A stretch of 64,000 nt of DNA from Nonomuraea glycinis (GTDB lineage: Bacteria > Actinomycetota > Actinomycetes > Streptosporangiales > Streptosporangiaceae), in contig NZ_BMNK01000011.1 in the NCBI RefSeq assembly GCF_014646515.1, positions 20,604-84,603 of the forward strand, in the 5' to 3' direction. Numbering within the stretch: position 1 is the stretch's first letter; each line of letters begins with the position of its first letter. Under the pieces are notes generated by a model that worked only from the letters and a program-made list of their open reading frames with translations, was not told the DNA's origin and ran no database searches. Shown here piece after piece: positions 41,625-52,059 of the stretch. The position numbers and the translations under genes were made by a program.

Positions 41625-41885
41625 CGCTTCCGGCCCGGCTTGGCCGCCCCTCAGCACTCCTCGTGGGGCTCGCCAAGCTGGGACTCGCCGAGCCGGCAGC
41701 CGCGGGGCCGCCGGCGGCGGAGAAGGACATTTCGCTTGGGTTCGATCGGACAGTCCGCGCTTCCTCTTCTCAGTACAGCGCGCGAAGTCCAGCGATTCGG
41801 CCCACATCTGGTCAAAGAACTGCCATAGCGGCGCGAGGCCCTCATACCTGGCACCGTACAACCGTTGCGGGCCTGCGCGCCGCCC
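41625..41885. other. Convergent intergenic region, no supported gene
   Basis: 260 bp between DUF3107 and the tandem repeat. A minus-strand frame near 41780-41861 encodes GLAPLWQFFDQMWAESLDF, which looks like the C-terminal end of a small regulator or enzyme, but the frame has no proper start and becomes low-complexity. It may be a remnant. Confidence 0.35.
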
Positions 41886-42011
41886 GATGTGCGGACGGAA
41901 GTCTCACAGTCCCAGCGCTGCCATCACGATGTGCGGACGAACATCTCACAGTCTCAGCGCTGCCATCACGATGTGCGGACGAACATCTCACAGTCCCAGC
42001 GCCGCCATCCG
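41886..42011. repeat. 42-bp tandem repeat, three copies, made from a gene 3' end
   Basis: Units start at 41886, 41928 and 41970 (GATGTGCGGACGAACATC, then TCACAGTCCCAGCGCTGCC). The last copy contains the real stop codon and final residues (RMAALGL) of the MiaE-like gene at 41988; the two outer copies are duplicated 3' ends lying beyond the stop. Period 42 is a multiple of three. Confidence 0.85.
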
Positions 42012-42632
42012 CTTGCCGTGCTCCTCGGTGAGCGCGGCGAACAGCCGGGAGATCTCCGCCTGGTCGTCGGCCACCGACTGCACCAGCAGCCTGGCCAGCT
42101 CGGGCCGGGCCGCCGCGACCCGCTGGCCCTGGCTGAGCGCCTCGCCGACGAGCCGCCGCGCCCACAGCGCCAGCCGTCCGCTCGCCACCGGATCGGCCGC
42201 CACGCCCGCTCTGACCCGCTCCACCGCGAAGTTGGCCCGCCCCTCGTCGGCCAGCACCTCGTCGACCAGCTTCGTGATCGACGGCTCCAGCCGCTTGGCC
42301 GCCTCCCGGTAGAAGTCGAGCGCGATGCCCACGCCCACGTAAGCTTTGACCAGGGCCTGCAGCCAGTCGGCCGGTCTGGTCTGGGTGTGCCAGGCGTCGA
42401 GCGCCTCGACGAAGGGCCGCATCGCCTGCTCGGGATCGACTTTCAGCTCGGTGAGCCGGTCGCGGAGCAGCCGGAAGTGGGCATACTCCGCCACGGCCAG
42501 CTCGCTCAGCGTGGTGCGGTCGGCCAGCGAGGGCGCCAGCAGCGCGGCGTCCTCGGTCATCCTTGTGAAAGCGCTGAGCTCGGCATAGGCAAGAACGCCG
42601 AGCAGGTCGGCGACCCCAGGAGACTCGTTCAT
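41988..42632 (-). CDS. MiaE-like ferritin-fold protein (tRNA hydroxylase-like)
   Basis: A 214-residue four-helix-bundle protein of the actinobacterial ferritin-like/MiaE_2 type (Rv3210c family). Possible diiron ligands are Glu18 (YAELSAF), the ELAVAEYAHFRLL helix and the EGRANFAVE helix. MiaE hydroxylates a hypermodified tRNA base, but that activity has not been shown for this branch, so the role is open. It starts at ATG 42632, divergent from the DEAD helicase. Its 3' end is triplicated as a 42-bp repeat. Confidence 0.82.
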   Translation of the reverse strand: MNESPGVADLLGVLAYAELSAFTRMTEDAALLAPSLADRTTLSELAVAEYAHFRLLRDRLTELKVDPEQAMRPFVEALDAWHTQTRPADWLQALVKAYVGVGIALDFYREAAKRLEPSITKLVDEVLADEGRANFAVERVRAGVAADPVASGRLALWARRLVGEALSQGQRVAAARPELARLLVQSVADDQAEISRLFAALTEEHGKRMAALGL

Positions 42633-42872
42633 GCCCCGCAGCGTACTTGGCAGAATCTTCGGGAACAGATCTAAGCTCGGTCAACGTTGTGGTATCGAGT
42701 ACACTGCTCTGTGAAAGTGCGACCGCACTGTGTTAATTCGGGGGAATCCCCCCCGATAACCCCCGCTCCCCGGGTGCGCGGTCGCTGATGACGCGAGAGG
42801 GCTGGCTCTACCGCGAGGACCCAGGCACGGGGATTCATTTCCGCCCGTCGGTCCCGGCAGGCCCGCCTTCAT
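42633..42872 (+). promoter_or_regulatory. Divergent promoter and structured 5' leader of the DEAD-box helicase
   Basis: 240 bp between divergent genes. TACACT (42702-42707) in GTATCGAGTACACTGC is a good -10 candidate for the helicase. Downstream, GGGGGAAtCCCCCC and the CCCCCG-rich run that follows could form a hairpin before the TTG start. Structured leaders are common for DEAD-box genes, but no known RNA family was recognised. Confidence 0.35.
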
Positions 42873-44771
<1,899 letters not shown>

Positions 44772-44816
44772 GCAATGAGCTGAGCACGCTCTGAGCATGC
44801 TCCGAGCGTCATCACG

Positions 44817-44848
44817 AAGGCGCGCACCGCACCCGCGGTGCGCGCCTT
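44817..44848 (+). terminator. Strong intrinsic terminator after the DEAD-box helicase
   Basis: AAGGCGCGCACCGC (44817-44830) pairs perfectly over 14 bp with 44835-44848 around ACCC, followed by TCGCGTGT. The helicase transcript ends here. Confidence 0.85.
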
Positions 44849-44957
44849 TCGCGTGTACGCCACCAGATCCGGCATTACTCACAAATGCGACAAAACGGCA
44901 CCGGCGTAGCCCGTTCATCGGTGTTGACGTGCTGAGCTCTGGGTATTGTTGCCCCAC

Positions 44958-45848
44958 GTGAGTACGCCGCGATTCCTGCACCTGCCTCCTGGCGTTGCAC
45001 CACGAATGATCGAAACCCCCCAGGGCATGTTCGCGGCCCTTGAGGCGTCGCCCGTGAGCGGCGTGGTGGAGCGCTGGCCCGCGCTCCTGGTGCCCGGCCT
45101 GACCGGAAGCAAGGAAGACTTCATCGCGGTCCTGCAGACCCTGGCCCAGTCGGGCCGCCGCGTGGTGGCCGTCGACCTGCGCGGCCAGTACGAGACACCA
45201 GGCCCCGACGATCCCGCGGCCTACACCTGCGCGGCGCTCGGCGCCGACATCGACCTGCTGGCCCAGGAGATCGGTGACGGCGAGCCGTTGCACCTGGTGG
45301 GCCACTCCTTCGGCGGGCTGGTCGCGCGCGAGGCGGTCATCGACGGGCGCACCAAGTTCGCCTCGTTCACGCTGCTGGGCTCCGGCCCCGCCGCCATCGC
45401 GGGCAAGCGCGCGGAGCACGCGAGAAAGATGATCCGCGACATCCCCGAGCTGGGGCTCGACCACGTCTGGCATGCCGGCTTCGAGCCGGAGGCGCTGGCC
45501 AACGGGGTGCCCGACGACATCATCGCGTTCCTGCGCAAGCGCCTGCTGGCCAACTCCCCCACGGCCTTGCGGTACATGGCCGAGCAGGTCGTCACCATGC
45601 ATGACCGCACCGACGAGCTGCGCCAGGTCGAGCTCCCCACCCTGGTCCTGTACGGCGAGCACGACGACGGCTGGTCGGCCGAGACGCAGTCGGAGATGGC
45701 CGGCTACCTCGACGCGGAGTGCGTGGTGGTGCCGGGCGCCGCGCACTCCCCTTCGGTGGAGGCCCCGGAGACGACGGCGGCGGCCCTCATCAGGTTCTGG
45801 AACACCGCCGAAAGCCACTTCACCGACATCAGACCCACCCCCCTGTAA
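44958..45848 (+). CDS. Alpha/beta hydrolase
   Basis: A 296-residue cytosolic alpha/beta hydrolase: LVPGLTGSKEDF (oxyanion loop), VGHSFGGLVA (nucleophile), GEHDDGW (acid) and GAAHSPSVE (histidine). GTG 44958 is chosen; TATTGT 5-12 nt upstream looks like a -10 element, so the mRNA may be leaderless or nearly so. The substrate is unknown. It converges with the RecB-like nuclease gene (7-nt gap). Confidence 0.87.
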   Translation: MSTPRFLHLPPGVAPRMIETPQGMFAALEASPVSGVVERWPALLVPGLTGSKEDFIAVLQTLAQSGRRVVAVDLRGQYETPGPDDPAAYTCAALGADIDLLAQEIGDGEPLHLVGHSFGGLVAREAVIDGRTKFASFTLLGSGPAAIAGKRAEHARKMIRDIPELGLDHVWHAGFEPEALANGVPDDIIAFLRKRLLANSPTALRYMAEQVVTMHDRTDELRQVELPTLVLYGEHDDGWSAETQSEMAGYLDAECVVVPGAAHSPSVEAPETTAAALIRFWNTAESHFTDIRPTPL

Positions 45849-45855
45849 CCACGGG

Positions 45856-46860
45856 TCACTCGGCGAGGGCGTCCCAGGGGCGGCGGTCGGGGGCGGCGGC
45901 CTGGCCTTCGGGGCAGTGGCGGCGGAAGTCGCACCAGCCGCAGAGCGGGCCGGGATTGGGCGCGAGGAGAGCGTCGAGCTCATCCGGCACCCGAGCGGGC
46001 CCCACGGAGGGCCTGTCCTCGCGGGCGCCTTGAGAGCCCCCAGAGGGGCCTCTCGCGCCCTGCGCCGCCGTAGGGGCACCCTTGCCGCTCGCCGCACCGG
46101 AGCGCCCGCCAGCGGCTCCTGAGGGGCGTCGGGTCCTGGCCGCCGGGGGACCCATGATCTCGCGGTAGCGTTCGTCCGCGGTGGAGGCCTCCAGGGCGAT
46201 CTCCTCCGCACGCCTCAGATGGCGGCCGAGGGACTCCTCGGTGTGGCGCCATTCGACGATCTCACCGGTGGGCAGATGGTGCAGCTCGACGGCGCGGGCC
46301 GGGGTGCGCATCATCCGGGTCGCCGCGACCGCGTAGATCGCCAGCGCGAGCGAGGAGCGCGCGTCGTCCTGGGTCAGCGGCCGCCGCCCGGTCTTGTAGT
46401 CGACCACCACCAGCTCGTCCCCGCGCCGGTCGAGGCGGTCGATACGGCCGGAGACCGCGATGACGCCGGTGCGGGTGGCGACGGTGCGCTCGACGCCGAC
46501 GGGATCATCCGCCGGATCTAAAGTCGCGACATATCCGGACACGAGGTCGCGGGCGCGGCCCAGCCACTCAGCCGACTGCTGGGCGTCCCTGAACCCCTCG
46601 GCGATCCACCCGTTGGTGACCAGGATGGCCGCCGTCAGCGGGGTGCGACGCTCGTACGGCTCCCGCCACCAGGCCGCCAGCGCGTTGTGCACGCTCGACC
46701 CGACGCTGGTGTGCGCCCAGGCGGGCCCTTTGGACGGCTGGGGCCGGTCCAGATAGCTGAACCGGTAGCGGCGCCTGCAGTCGAGCCAGGCGTTCAACCG
46801 CGACGGCGTGCACGAGTAGAGCCGCCGCGGCATCCCTTCCAGCGGGAGCTGGTCCTGCAC
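45856..46860 (-). CDS. RecB-like PD-(D/E)XK nuclease with Fe-S cluster motif
   Basis: A 334-residue stand-alone nuclease of the PDDEXK_1/Cas4-RecB type without a helicase domain. The core is VSGRIDRLD then VVVDYKTGRRP. Four cysteines, Cys28 (LDCRRRYRF) and CGWCDFRRHC (307, 310, 316), match the Fe-S staple of AddB-type nucleases. A low-complexity Gly/Ala/Ser/Arg-rich insertion (about 236-285) interrupts the last part. It starts with GTG 1 nt after the stop of the upstream gene. It probably takes part in DNA end processing, separate from AdnAB. Confidence 0.9.
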   Translation of the reverse strand: MQDQLPLEGMPRRLYSCTPSRLNAWLDCRRRYRFSYLDRPQPSKGPAWAHTSVGSSVHNALAAWWREPYERRTPLTAAILVTNGWIAEGFRDAQQSAEWLGRARDLVSGYVATLDPADDPVGVERTVATRTGVIAVSGRIDRLDRRGDELVVVDYKTGRRPLTQDDARSSLALAIYAVAATRMMRTPARAVELHHLPTGEIVEWRHTEESLGRHLRRAEEIALEASTADERYREIMGPPAARTRRPSGAAGGRSGAASGKGAPTAAQGARGPSGGSQGAREDRPSVGPARVPDELDALLAPNPGPLCGWCDFRRHCPEGQAAAPDRRPWDALAE

Positions 46861-46861
46861 C

Positions 46862-47578
46862 CTATTCGTCGCCCCCGTTGAGCTTGATGCCGGAGATCTT
46901 GGTGCCGTCGGAGAGCGGGCCCTCCGGGGCGGGCTCGGGCTCGGTACGGGTCAGCGACCCCGAGATCCAGTCGTCGAAGTGCGGCTCCAGATCGCCGACC
47001 GTCACCTCGTCACCGTGTGCGGCCAGCACGCGCGTCTCCGCGGGCAGCGTGAACAGCCGCCCGCCGATCGCGGTGAGCTGGTCGGCCAGGCGCGGATACT
47101 CGCCGCCGAGCTTGCCCGGACCGTCGGCCTGCAGCGTCTCGCCGGAGAAGACGACCCCGAGCCCCTCGCAGTAGAGGGAGACCCCGCCGGGCGTGACGCC
47201 GGGCGTCTCCATGACGTCGAGCTGGACGTCGGCGACACCGAAGATGCCGTCGTCCTCCATGTCGATGTCGGGCCACGTCTCCGACCAGGTCTCCCGCCAG
47301 AGCGGCTTGTCCTTGGGATGGAGAGCGATCACCGCCTCGTCCCTGCTGGCCACCTCGATGGCCGCGCCGACGTGGTCGGGCAGGCCGTGCGTGCAGATCA
47401 CGGCGAGCACCTCGCGCTCGCCGACCTGCTCAAGGATCTTGTCGGCGTCACGCGCCGGGTCGATGACGATCACCTCATCGTCGTCGCCGATGATCCAGGT
47501 GTTGTTCTCGACCTTGTATTCGACGTCGTCGATGTCGACGACGCCCTCGGTCACCACTCGCTCGATACGCGCTGTCAC
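46862..47578 (-). CDS. Metallo-beta-lactamase-fold protein with altered metal motif
   Basis: A 238-residue MBL-fold protein of the glyoxalase-II-like type. The hallmark HxHxDH reads HGLPDH (64-69), so the second histidine is Leu, and the later GDTL motif reads SGETL. The rest (ICTH, ETPGVTPGGVSLY, AAHGDEVTVG) is well preserved, so it probably has altered metal content or substrate. Its GTG start sits next to GGAGG and is supported mainly by homologous MTARIERVV starts. It is the first gene of a two-gene unit with the RecB-like nuclease. Confidence 0.85.
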   Translation of the reverse strand: MTARIERVVTEGVVDIDDVEYKVENNTWIIGDDDEVIVIDPARDADKILEQVGEREVLAVICTHGLPDHVGAAIEVASRDEAVIALHPKDKPLWRETWSETWPDIDMEDDGIFGVADVQLDVMETPGVTPGGVSLYCEGLGVVFSGETLQADGPGKLGGEYPRLADQLTAIGGRLFTLPAETRVLAAHGDEVTVGDLEPHFDDWISGSLTRTEPEPAPEGPLSDGTKISGIKLNGGDE

Positions 47579-47649
47579 GCCTCCGAACTCTAGTCCGTCT
47601 GGGTGAATGAGCGAATCACGTTCGCGACATGCCGCCGAGCGATCTGCGG

Positions 47650-48273
47650 CTAGTCTTCCAGCCTCGGCGAGAACGCCCCGAAGGGCACGTCGAGGTCGTG
47701 GTCGCGCAGGTCGAGCAGGCTCAGCTCGCCGAGCCCGATGAGGCAGCCGGCCTCCGTCGGCCAGGCGATGGTCCACAGCCAGTTGCCGAGCGCCTCACCG
47801 GCGTAGACGGCCCGGTCGGGCGCCCCGCCCACGCACCACAGCGGCGTCGGGTGGCCGAGCACCTCGATCTTGGCGTTGGGCGGGCCGGAGTCGAATCCCT
47901 CGCCGGGGTCGGGCCCGTCCAGCCCGGCGAACGCGGCGCCGAGCCCCACGCCCGGCTCCTCTGCGATGACCAGCAGGTCGGCGGGGCCCTGCAGGAGCGC
48001 CGGCCCGGACAGGGCGACCACGCTGGCCCGGCCTCCCCGGTGCTCGTCGCCCACCTCCCCGAAGCCCGTCACCAGCCAGCCGGCGGGCAGCGGCCAGGGC
48101 AGCCACACGGGGAGCAGGGAGTTCTTGCGCATCGCCGCCACCCCCGCCTGGGACGGTGGCCAGGGTGGCTGGTAGGGCAGGACGTCACCGTGCGTGTCGC
48201 ATCGCCATGCGCTCGACGCACTGGGCCCGTGAAGCGGGCCAAAACACCGCGGGCAGGTCGGAGCCGCTCTCAC
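47650..48273 (-). CDS. DUF6758 family protein
   Basis: A 207-residue conserved actinobacterial protein. It starts with a zinc-ribbon-like CPRC (PTCPRCFGPL) and a matching WRCDTHG, then PVWLPWPLPAGWLVTGFG, and ends FGAFSPRLED, all typical of DUF6758. Function is unknown. GTG 48273 is chosen by comparison with the family; the ribosome-binding site is weak. It is divergent from the Nudix gene. Confidence 0.82.
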   Translation of the reverse strand: MRAAPTCPRCFGPLHGPSASSAWRCDTHGDVLPYQPPWPPSQAGVAAMRKNSLLPVWLPWPLPAGWLVTGFGEVGDEHRGGRASVVALSGPALLQGPADLLVIAEEPGVGLGAAFAGLDGPDPGEGFDSGPPNAKIEVLGHPTPLWCVGGAPDRAVYAGEALGNWLWTIAWPTEAGCLIGLGELSLLDLRDHDLDVPFGAFSPRLED

Positions 48274-48334
48274 AGCTACCCACGGTGCTTCCTCAACGCG
48301 CCACCCGTCAAGGCCGCTGCTTGTTATCTCCTCG

Positions 48335-48347
48335 TAATATTGGTCAG
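48335..48347 (+). promoter_or_regulatory. -10 element of a leaderless Nudix gene
   Basis: TAATAT (48335-48340) ends 7 nt before GTG 48348, so transcription is expected to start at or next to the start codon. No ribosome-binding site is present. No clear -35 hexamer is seen. Confidence 0.6.
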
Positions 48348-48746
48348 GTGCGCGTAAATTGTGTGGGAGCGATCGTCTTTGACCCCTCACGGCGACTGCT
48401 CGTCATCCGGCGCGGCCACCCGCCTGGCGAGGGGCTGTGGTCACTGCCCGGCGGGCGGGTGGAGCCCGGCGAGACGGACGCCGCGGCCGTGCGACGCGAG
48501 GTGCTGGAGGAGACGGGCCTGCTGGTGCGGGTGGGCGCGCCGGCGGGCGCGGTGGACCGCCCCGCCCCGAACGGCGGCACGTACGTCATCCGTGACTATC
48601 TCGCCACCGTGACCGGCGGCTCGCTCGCCGCCGGGGACGACGCCGCCGACGCCCGCTGGTGCACCCACGACGAGCTGGTACGCCTTCCGCTCACGGCCGG
48701 CCTGCTGGACGCCCTGACCCTCTGGAACGTCCTGCCCGATCCATGA
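48348..48746 (+). CDS. Nudix hydrolase
   Basis: A 132-residue Nudix hydrolase (MutT/ADP-ribose pyrophosphatase type). The box is complete: GGRVEPGETDAAAVRREVLE followed by ETG. The N-terminal VGAIVFDPSRRLLVIRRG is typical. Substrate class (oxidised nucleotides, ADP-ribose or other) cannot be told. It is probably translated from a leaderless mRNA. Its last codons and stop are duplicated in tandem downstream. Confidence 0.9.
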   Translation: MRVNCVGAIVFDPSRRLLVIRRGHPPGEGLWSLPGGRVEPGETDAAAVRREVLEETGLLVRVGAPAGAVDRPAPNGGTYVIRDYLATVTGGSLAAGDDAADARWCTHDELVRLPLTAGLLDALTLWNVLPDP

Positions 48747-48816
48747 TCCTGGTCCGGCGTCACCCAGCCTGGAACGTCCTGCCCGCTCCATGATCCCTGG
48801 TCCGGCGTCACCGAGC
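48722..48816. repeat. 47-bp tandem duplication of the Nudix gene 3' end
   Basis: CTGGAACGTCCTGCCCG starts at 48722 (inside the gene) and at 48769 (beyond the stop); each copy runs on through CCATGATCC and TGGTCCGGCGTCACC. The second copy nearly reaches the stop of the next, convergent gene. Confidence 0.85.
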
Positions 48817-48819
48817 CCT

Positions 48820-51800
48820 TCACCGGCTGGCGGTGAGGGTGGACGTCCACAGGATGAGGTGGTCGTCGCTGTAGGTCGTGGAGCGCCCCAGGGCCACCAC
48901 CTCCTCGCCTGCCACCGTGACCGCCGTCAGCCACTGGCTCCCCGGGCCGCCCAGCCGATCCTCGGTCAGGTCCAGGCGGCTCCACGCCGAGCCGTCCGGC
49001 GAGATCCACGCCGCGCTGTCGTCCTCGCCCGCCCTGCCGTGCCGGCCGACCGCGACGAGACCCTGCTCCGCCGCCGCCAGGTCGTAGACCTCCGCCGCCT
49101 TCTCCGCCGGCAGCCAGGCCGTCGTCCAGGTGACACCGTCGTCCTCCGAGACCGCGGAGAAGGGCCGCCGGCCGCCGGTGGCCGCCTGCGCGGTGCCGAT
49201 CGCGACGAGCCGGTCCTGGAAGGCCGCCACCTGCCGCAGCCTCGCCGAGGTCGCCTCCGGCGGCACCACCCGCTTACGCGCCGTCCAGTTGACGCCGTCC
49301 TCGGAGACCCAGACCACGCCGCTCTCGTCGCCGCCCACCCCGGCGCCGCCGACCGCCACATATCCGGTGGGCGTGGCGGCCAGGTCGTGGACGCGTACGT
49401 TCGAGCCGCCCTGCGGGAGCTTCTTCGACCGGGTGAACCTGCGCAGGTCAGGGGTGAACCAGAGGGCGGCGGAGACCGTACCGGACAGAGCTCTGTCCTC
49501 GCCCGCCAGCACATAGCCCTGCGGTCCTGCGGCGAGCACCCGCGCGTCCAGGTAAGGGTCGTCACCGGGGCGCGCGAGGTCGCCGGAGATCCCCACCTTC
49601 TTCCACTGGCGTCCGTCCCGGGAGGTGACCAGCAGGGGCTCGGTGACCTGCGGGCCCGTCTGCGTGCCGCCGACCGCCAGCCAGCCGCGGCGGCCGAAGG
49701 CGACGTCGTGGAGCTGCTGCAGGCCCGGGCCGCCGAGGCTGATGGACCGCCAGTCCTGCCAGTTGAGGCTGGTCCAGATGCCGGCGTCGCCCGAAGCCGA
49801 GCCGACCGCGACGTACCTGCCGTCGTGGCCGGCCACCCGGCTGGTCTCGCGGGCGACCCTGGACAGGCCCTCCACCCGGTCCAGCCGGACCCGCGACGCC
49901 TTGCCGCCCGGCGGCACGGCCATGAGGACGAGCTGGTTGTCCACGTCCGCCGCCGCCCGGTCGCCGCCCGCGAACAGGGTGCCGGCCCGCGAGATCGCGA
50001 AGCCGCGCAGCGTCGCCCCCGCCAGGTCGCCGAGCTCGGCCGACTTCTTCCAGTCTCGGCCGTCCGCGCTGTTCAGCACCGCGTAGCCGCCCAGGCTCGC
50101 CTGGCTGATCGCGGCCACCCCGGACGCGTGCGGGACCAGCGACTCCACCCCCGGGCTGGTCCTGCCCAGCCCGCCGATCGTGCCGCACTGCGACCATTCG
50201 GCGCCGGTCGGCGAGCAGTAGACGCGTACGTCGCCCGCGATCGTCCGCTGCCGCGTCGGCACCAGCACGAATCTCTTCGGCGTCACCGCCAGCGACCCGA
50301 GCCTCGGCTGCGCCTCGGGCAGCTGGAAGCCGGTCGCCTGCCAGGTGCGCCCGCCGTCGGCCGAGCGAACGACCCGCGAGCCGTCGCCCTGTCCCGGCTG
50401 GGCCAGCGCCACCACGGTGTCGCCCTTGGCGACCACCGCCTTCAGCTCTCCCACGCCTGTCCCGCGCGTCTCCGCCCGCTCCCAGGCACGCCCGTCCGCC
50501 GACCACCACGCGGCCGTCCCGGCGCCGCCGTCCCGCAGCGCCGCGCGGCCGACCGCGACGAACCCCGAGGCCGTCCTGGCGATGTCGTTGATCAGGTCTC
50601 CGTCGCGGAAGGCGGCCAGGCCGCTCGGCTCCACGGCCTGCCAGGTCAGCCCGTCGGCGCTGGTCCACATGCCGCGCTCGGTCAGCCCGTCGCCGCCGCT
50701 GGCCAGCCAGCGGCCCGCGCCGCCGACGACCCGCCGTACGGTGGGCGTGGTCGAGCCGGTCACCTTGCCGAGCTGCCACTTCTTGCCGTCCGGCGAGAAC
50801 AGGAACAGCGGGCGTGGCGTCGGGCTCGTGGTGTCACTGCCCACGGCCACGACGGCGCCGCCCACCGCGACCACGTCGTTGAGCTTCTGGTCGGAGCCCT
50901 GGCCGGTGGAGGCGGGGACGGTGAACAGGTCGTCGCCCGACCGCCCGGTGCCGGTGGCCAGGCTCAGCCCCGGATCGCCGGCGCCGGCCCACTGCCACAC
51001 GAGCACCCCGCTCGCCACCAGCACCACCAGCGCCACGGCCAGCACGACGGGGGCGGGGACGCCGCGCCGCCGCCGCATCGGGCCGGCCCGCCTGAGTGCG
51101 GCCGGCGCCGGTCCCCGGTGGTGCCTGCCGCTGGACTGCCGCTCCGGCCCGGACGCGACCAGCAGGTCCGGCCTCGTGGGCCGGCCACCGGGCGGCCGCC
51201 CCACCCTCCGCACGAACTCCTCGTCGCCGTCCGCCTCCTCGCCCTCGTCCTGCCGTACGAAGTCCTCGTCACCGTCCGGGAAGTCGTCACCCGCCCCGGA
51301 CCGCACGGACTCCTCGCCGACATGCGCGGGCCCCGCGTCGGAGGCGCGCCCGAACTCTTCGCCTGCGTGCTCGGACCTCGCGTCGGGCGACCGCCCGAAC
51401 TCCTCCTCACCGTACGGAGATCGTGCCTCGGCGGGCGCGGGGCCCGTGCCGGGGGCTGGGGGGCGGTGGGCCATGCGGTAGGGGGCTGTTCTGGGGTCGC
51501 GGCGGGTGGGCTGCTCGCGGCCTTCCGGGGGCGTTTCGGCCGGTGGGGGGACGAGGCGGGGCGGGCCGCTGGCCACGAGTTTGTCGGGGCGGTCGACCGT
51601 ACGACGGGGGCGTGACTCGACCTCGGGCTCGGCCGTCGGGGAGCTGTACGGGCGGCGGCCCTTGGGCGGCTCCTGGGGGTCCTCGGGGGTGGGCGCGGCG
51701 AACGGCGGCATGCCCCAGGGCGAGCTCAGCGGCGGCGCGCCGACTCTTTCGTCCGTGGGACCTGGCGGGGTATGCCGGATCCTGGGCTCATCGCGGGGAT

Positions 51801-51885
51801 GCCGATCCGGGGCGCGTCCGTCGTCAGCACGCGGATCGTCGTCACCCGGCGGTAGCCGTGGCGGTTCACTGGCGCCGGAGGCCAC
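48820..51885 (-). CDS. Large membrane-anchored beta-propeller (sialidase/BNR-like repeat) protein
   Basis: A 1021-residue protein. Residues 1-270 are Pro/Arg/Glu-rich and disordered, with repeats of the type EEFGRxxDAxxxHAGEE and an acidic patch; they should be cytoplasmic. A membrane helix follows (about 275-298). The rest (about 310-1020) is extracytoplasmic and made of many repeats of the pattern VVAVG, then SxDGxxWxxV, as in BNR/sialidase-like beta-propellers; probably two propellers. No catalytic sialidase residues (Asp box RIP motif) were seen, so binding is more likely than hydrolysis. The GTG start has TAGGAGG 8 nt upstream. Confidence 0.8.
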   Translation of the reverse strand: MASGASEPPRLPPGDDDPRADDGRAPDRHPRDEPRIRHTPPGPTDERVGAPPLSSPWGMPPFAAPTPEDPQEPPKGRRPYSSPTAEPEVESRPRRTVDRPDKLVASGPPRLVPPPAETPPEGREQPTRRDPRTAPYRMAHRPPAPGTGPAPAEARSPYGEEEFGRSPDARSEHAGEEFGRASDAGPAHVGEESVRSGAGDDFPDGDEDFVRQDEGEEADGDEEFVRRVGRPPGGRPTRPDLLVASGPERQSSGRHHRGPAPAALRRAGPMRRRRGVPAPVVLAVALVVLVASGVLVWQWAGAGDPGLSLATGTGRSGDDLFTVPASTGQGSDQKLNDVVAVGGAVVAVGSDTTSPTPRPLFLFSPDGKKWQLGKVTGSTTPTVRRVVGGAGRWLASGGDGLTERGMWTSADGLTWQAVEPSGLAAFRDGDLINDIARTASGFVAVGRAALRDGGAGTAAWWSADGRAWERAETRGTGVGELKAVVAKGDTVVALAQPGQGDGSRVVRSADGGRTWQATGFQLPEAQPRLGSLAVTPKRFVLVPTRQRTIAGDVRVYCSPTGAEWSQCGTIGGLGRTSPGVESLVPHASGVAAISQASLGGYAVLNSADGRDWKKSAELGDLAGATLRGFAISRAGTLFAGGDRAAADVDNQLVLMAVPPGGKASRVRLDRVEGLSRVARETSRVAGHDGRYVAVGSASGDAGIWTSLNWQDWRSISLGGPGLQQLHDVAFGRRGWLAVGGTQTGPQVTEPLLVTSRDGRQWKKVGISGDLARPGDDPYLDARVLAAGPQGYVLAGEDRALSGTVSAALWFTPDLRRFTRSKKLPQGGSNVRVHDLAATPTGYVAVGGAGVGGDESGVVWVSEDGVNWTARKRVVPPEATSARLRQVAAFQDRLVAIGTAQAATGGRRPFSAVSEDDGVTWTTAWLPAEKAAEVYDLAAAEQGLVAVGRHGRAGEDDSAAWISPDGSAWSRLDLTEDRLGGPGSQWLTAVTVAGEEVVALGRSTTYSDDHLILWTSTLTASR

Positions 51886-52059
51886 GCGCCGTACCTCCTA
51901 GTCGAACTCGTCGAGTTGGTGGAACCCGGGAATACTTTTACCCCGGCCGCCCGAGATGATCACCTCCGATCTTCGCGTACGCGCACACCGTCCAGAGCAG
52001 CATGCCGAAGCCGGAATGGCGAGAGCTCTCTAGCGAGATTCCCGGCACCCCTCAGACTT

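Noticed and set aside
41559..41861. Minus-strand frame with GLAPLWQFFDQMWAESLDF
   Set aside because: It looks like a protein C-terminus for about 25 residues, then becomes low-complexity and overlaps the DUF3107 gene. There is no start context.
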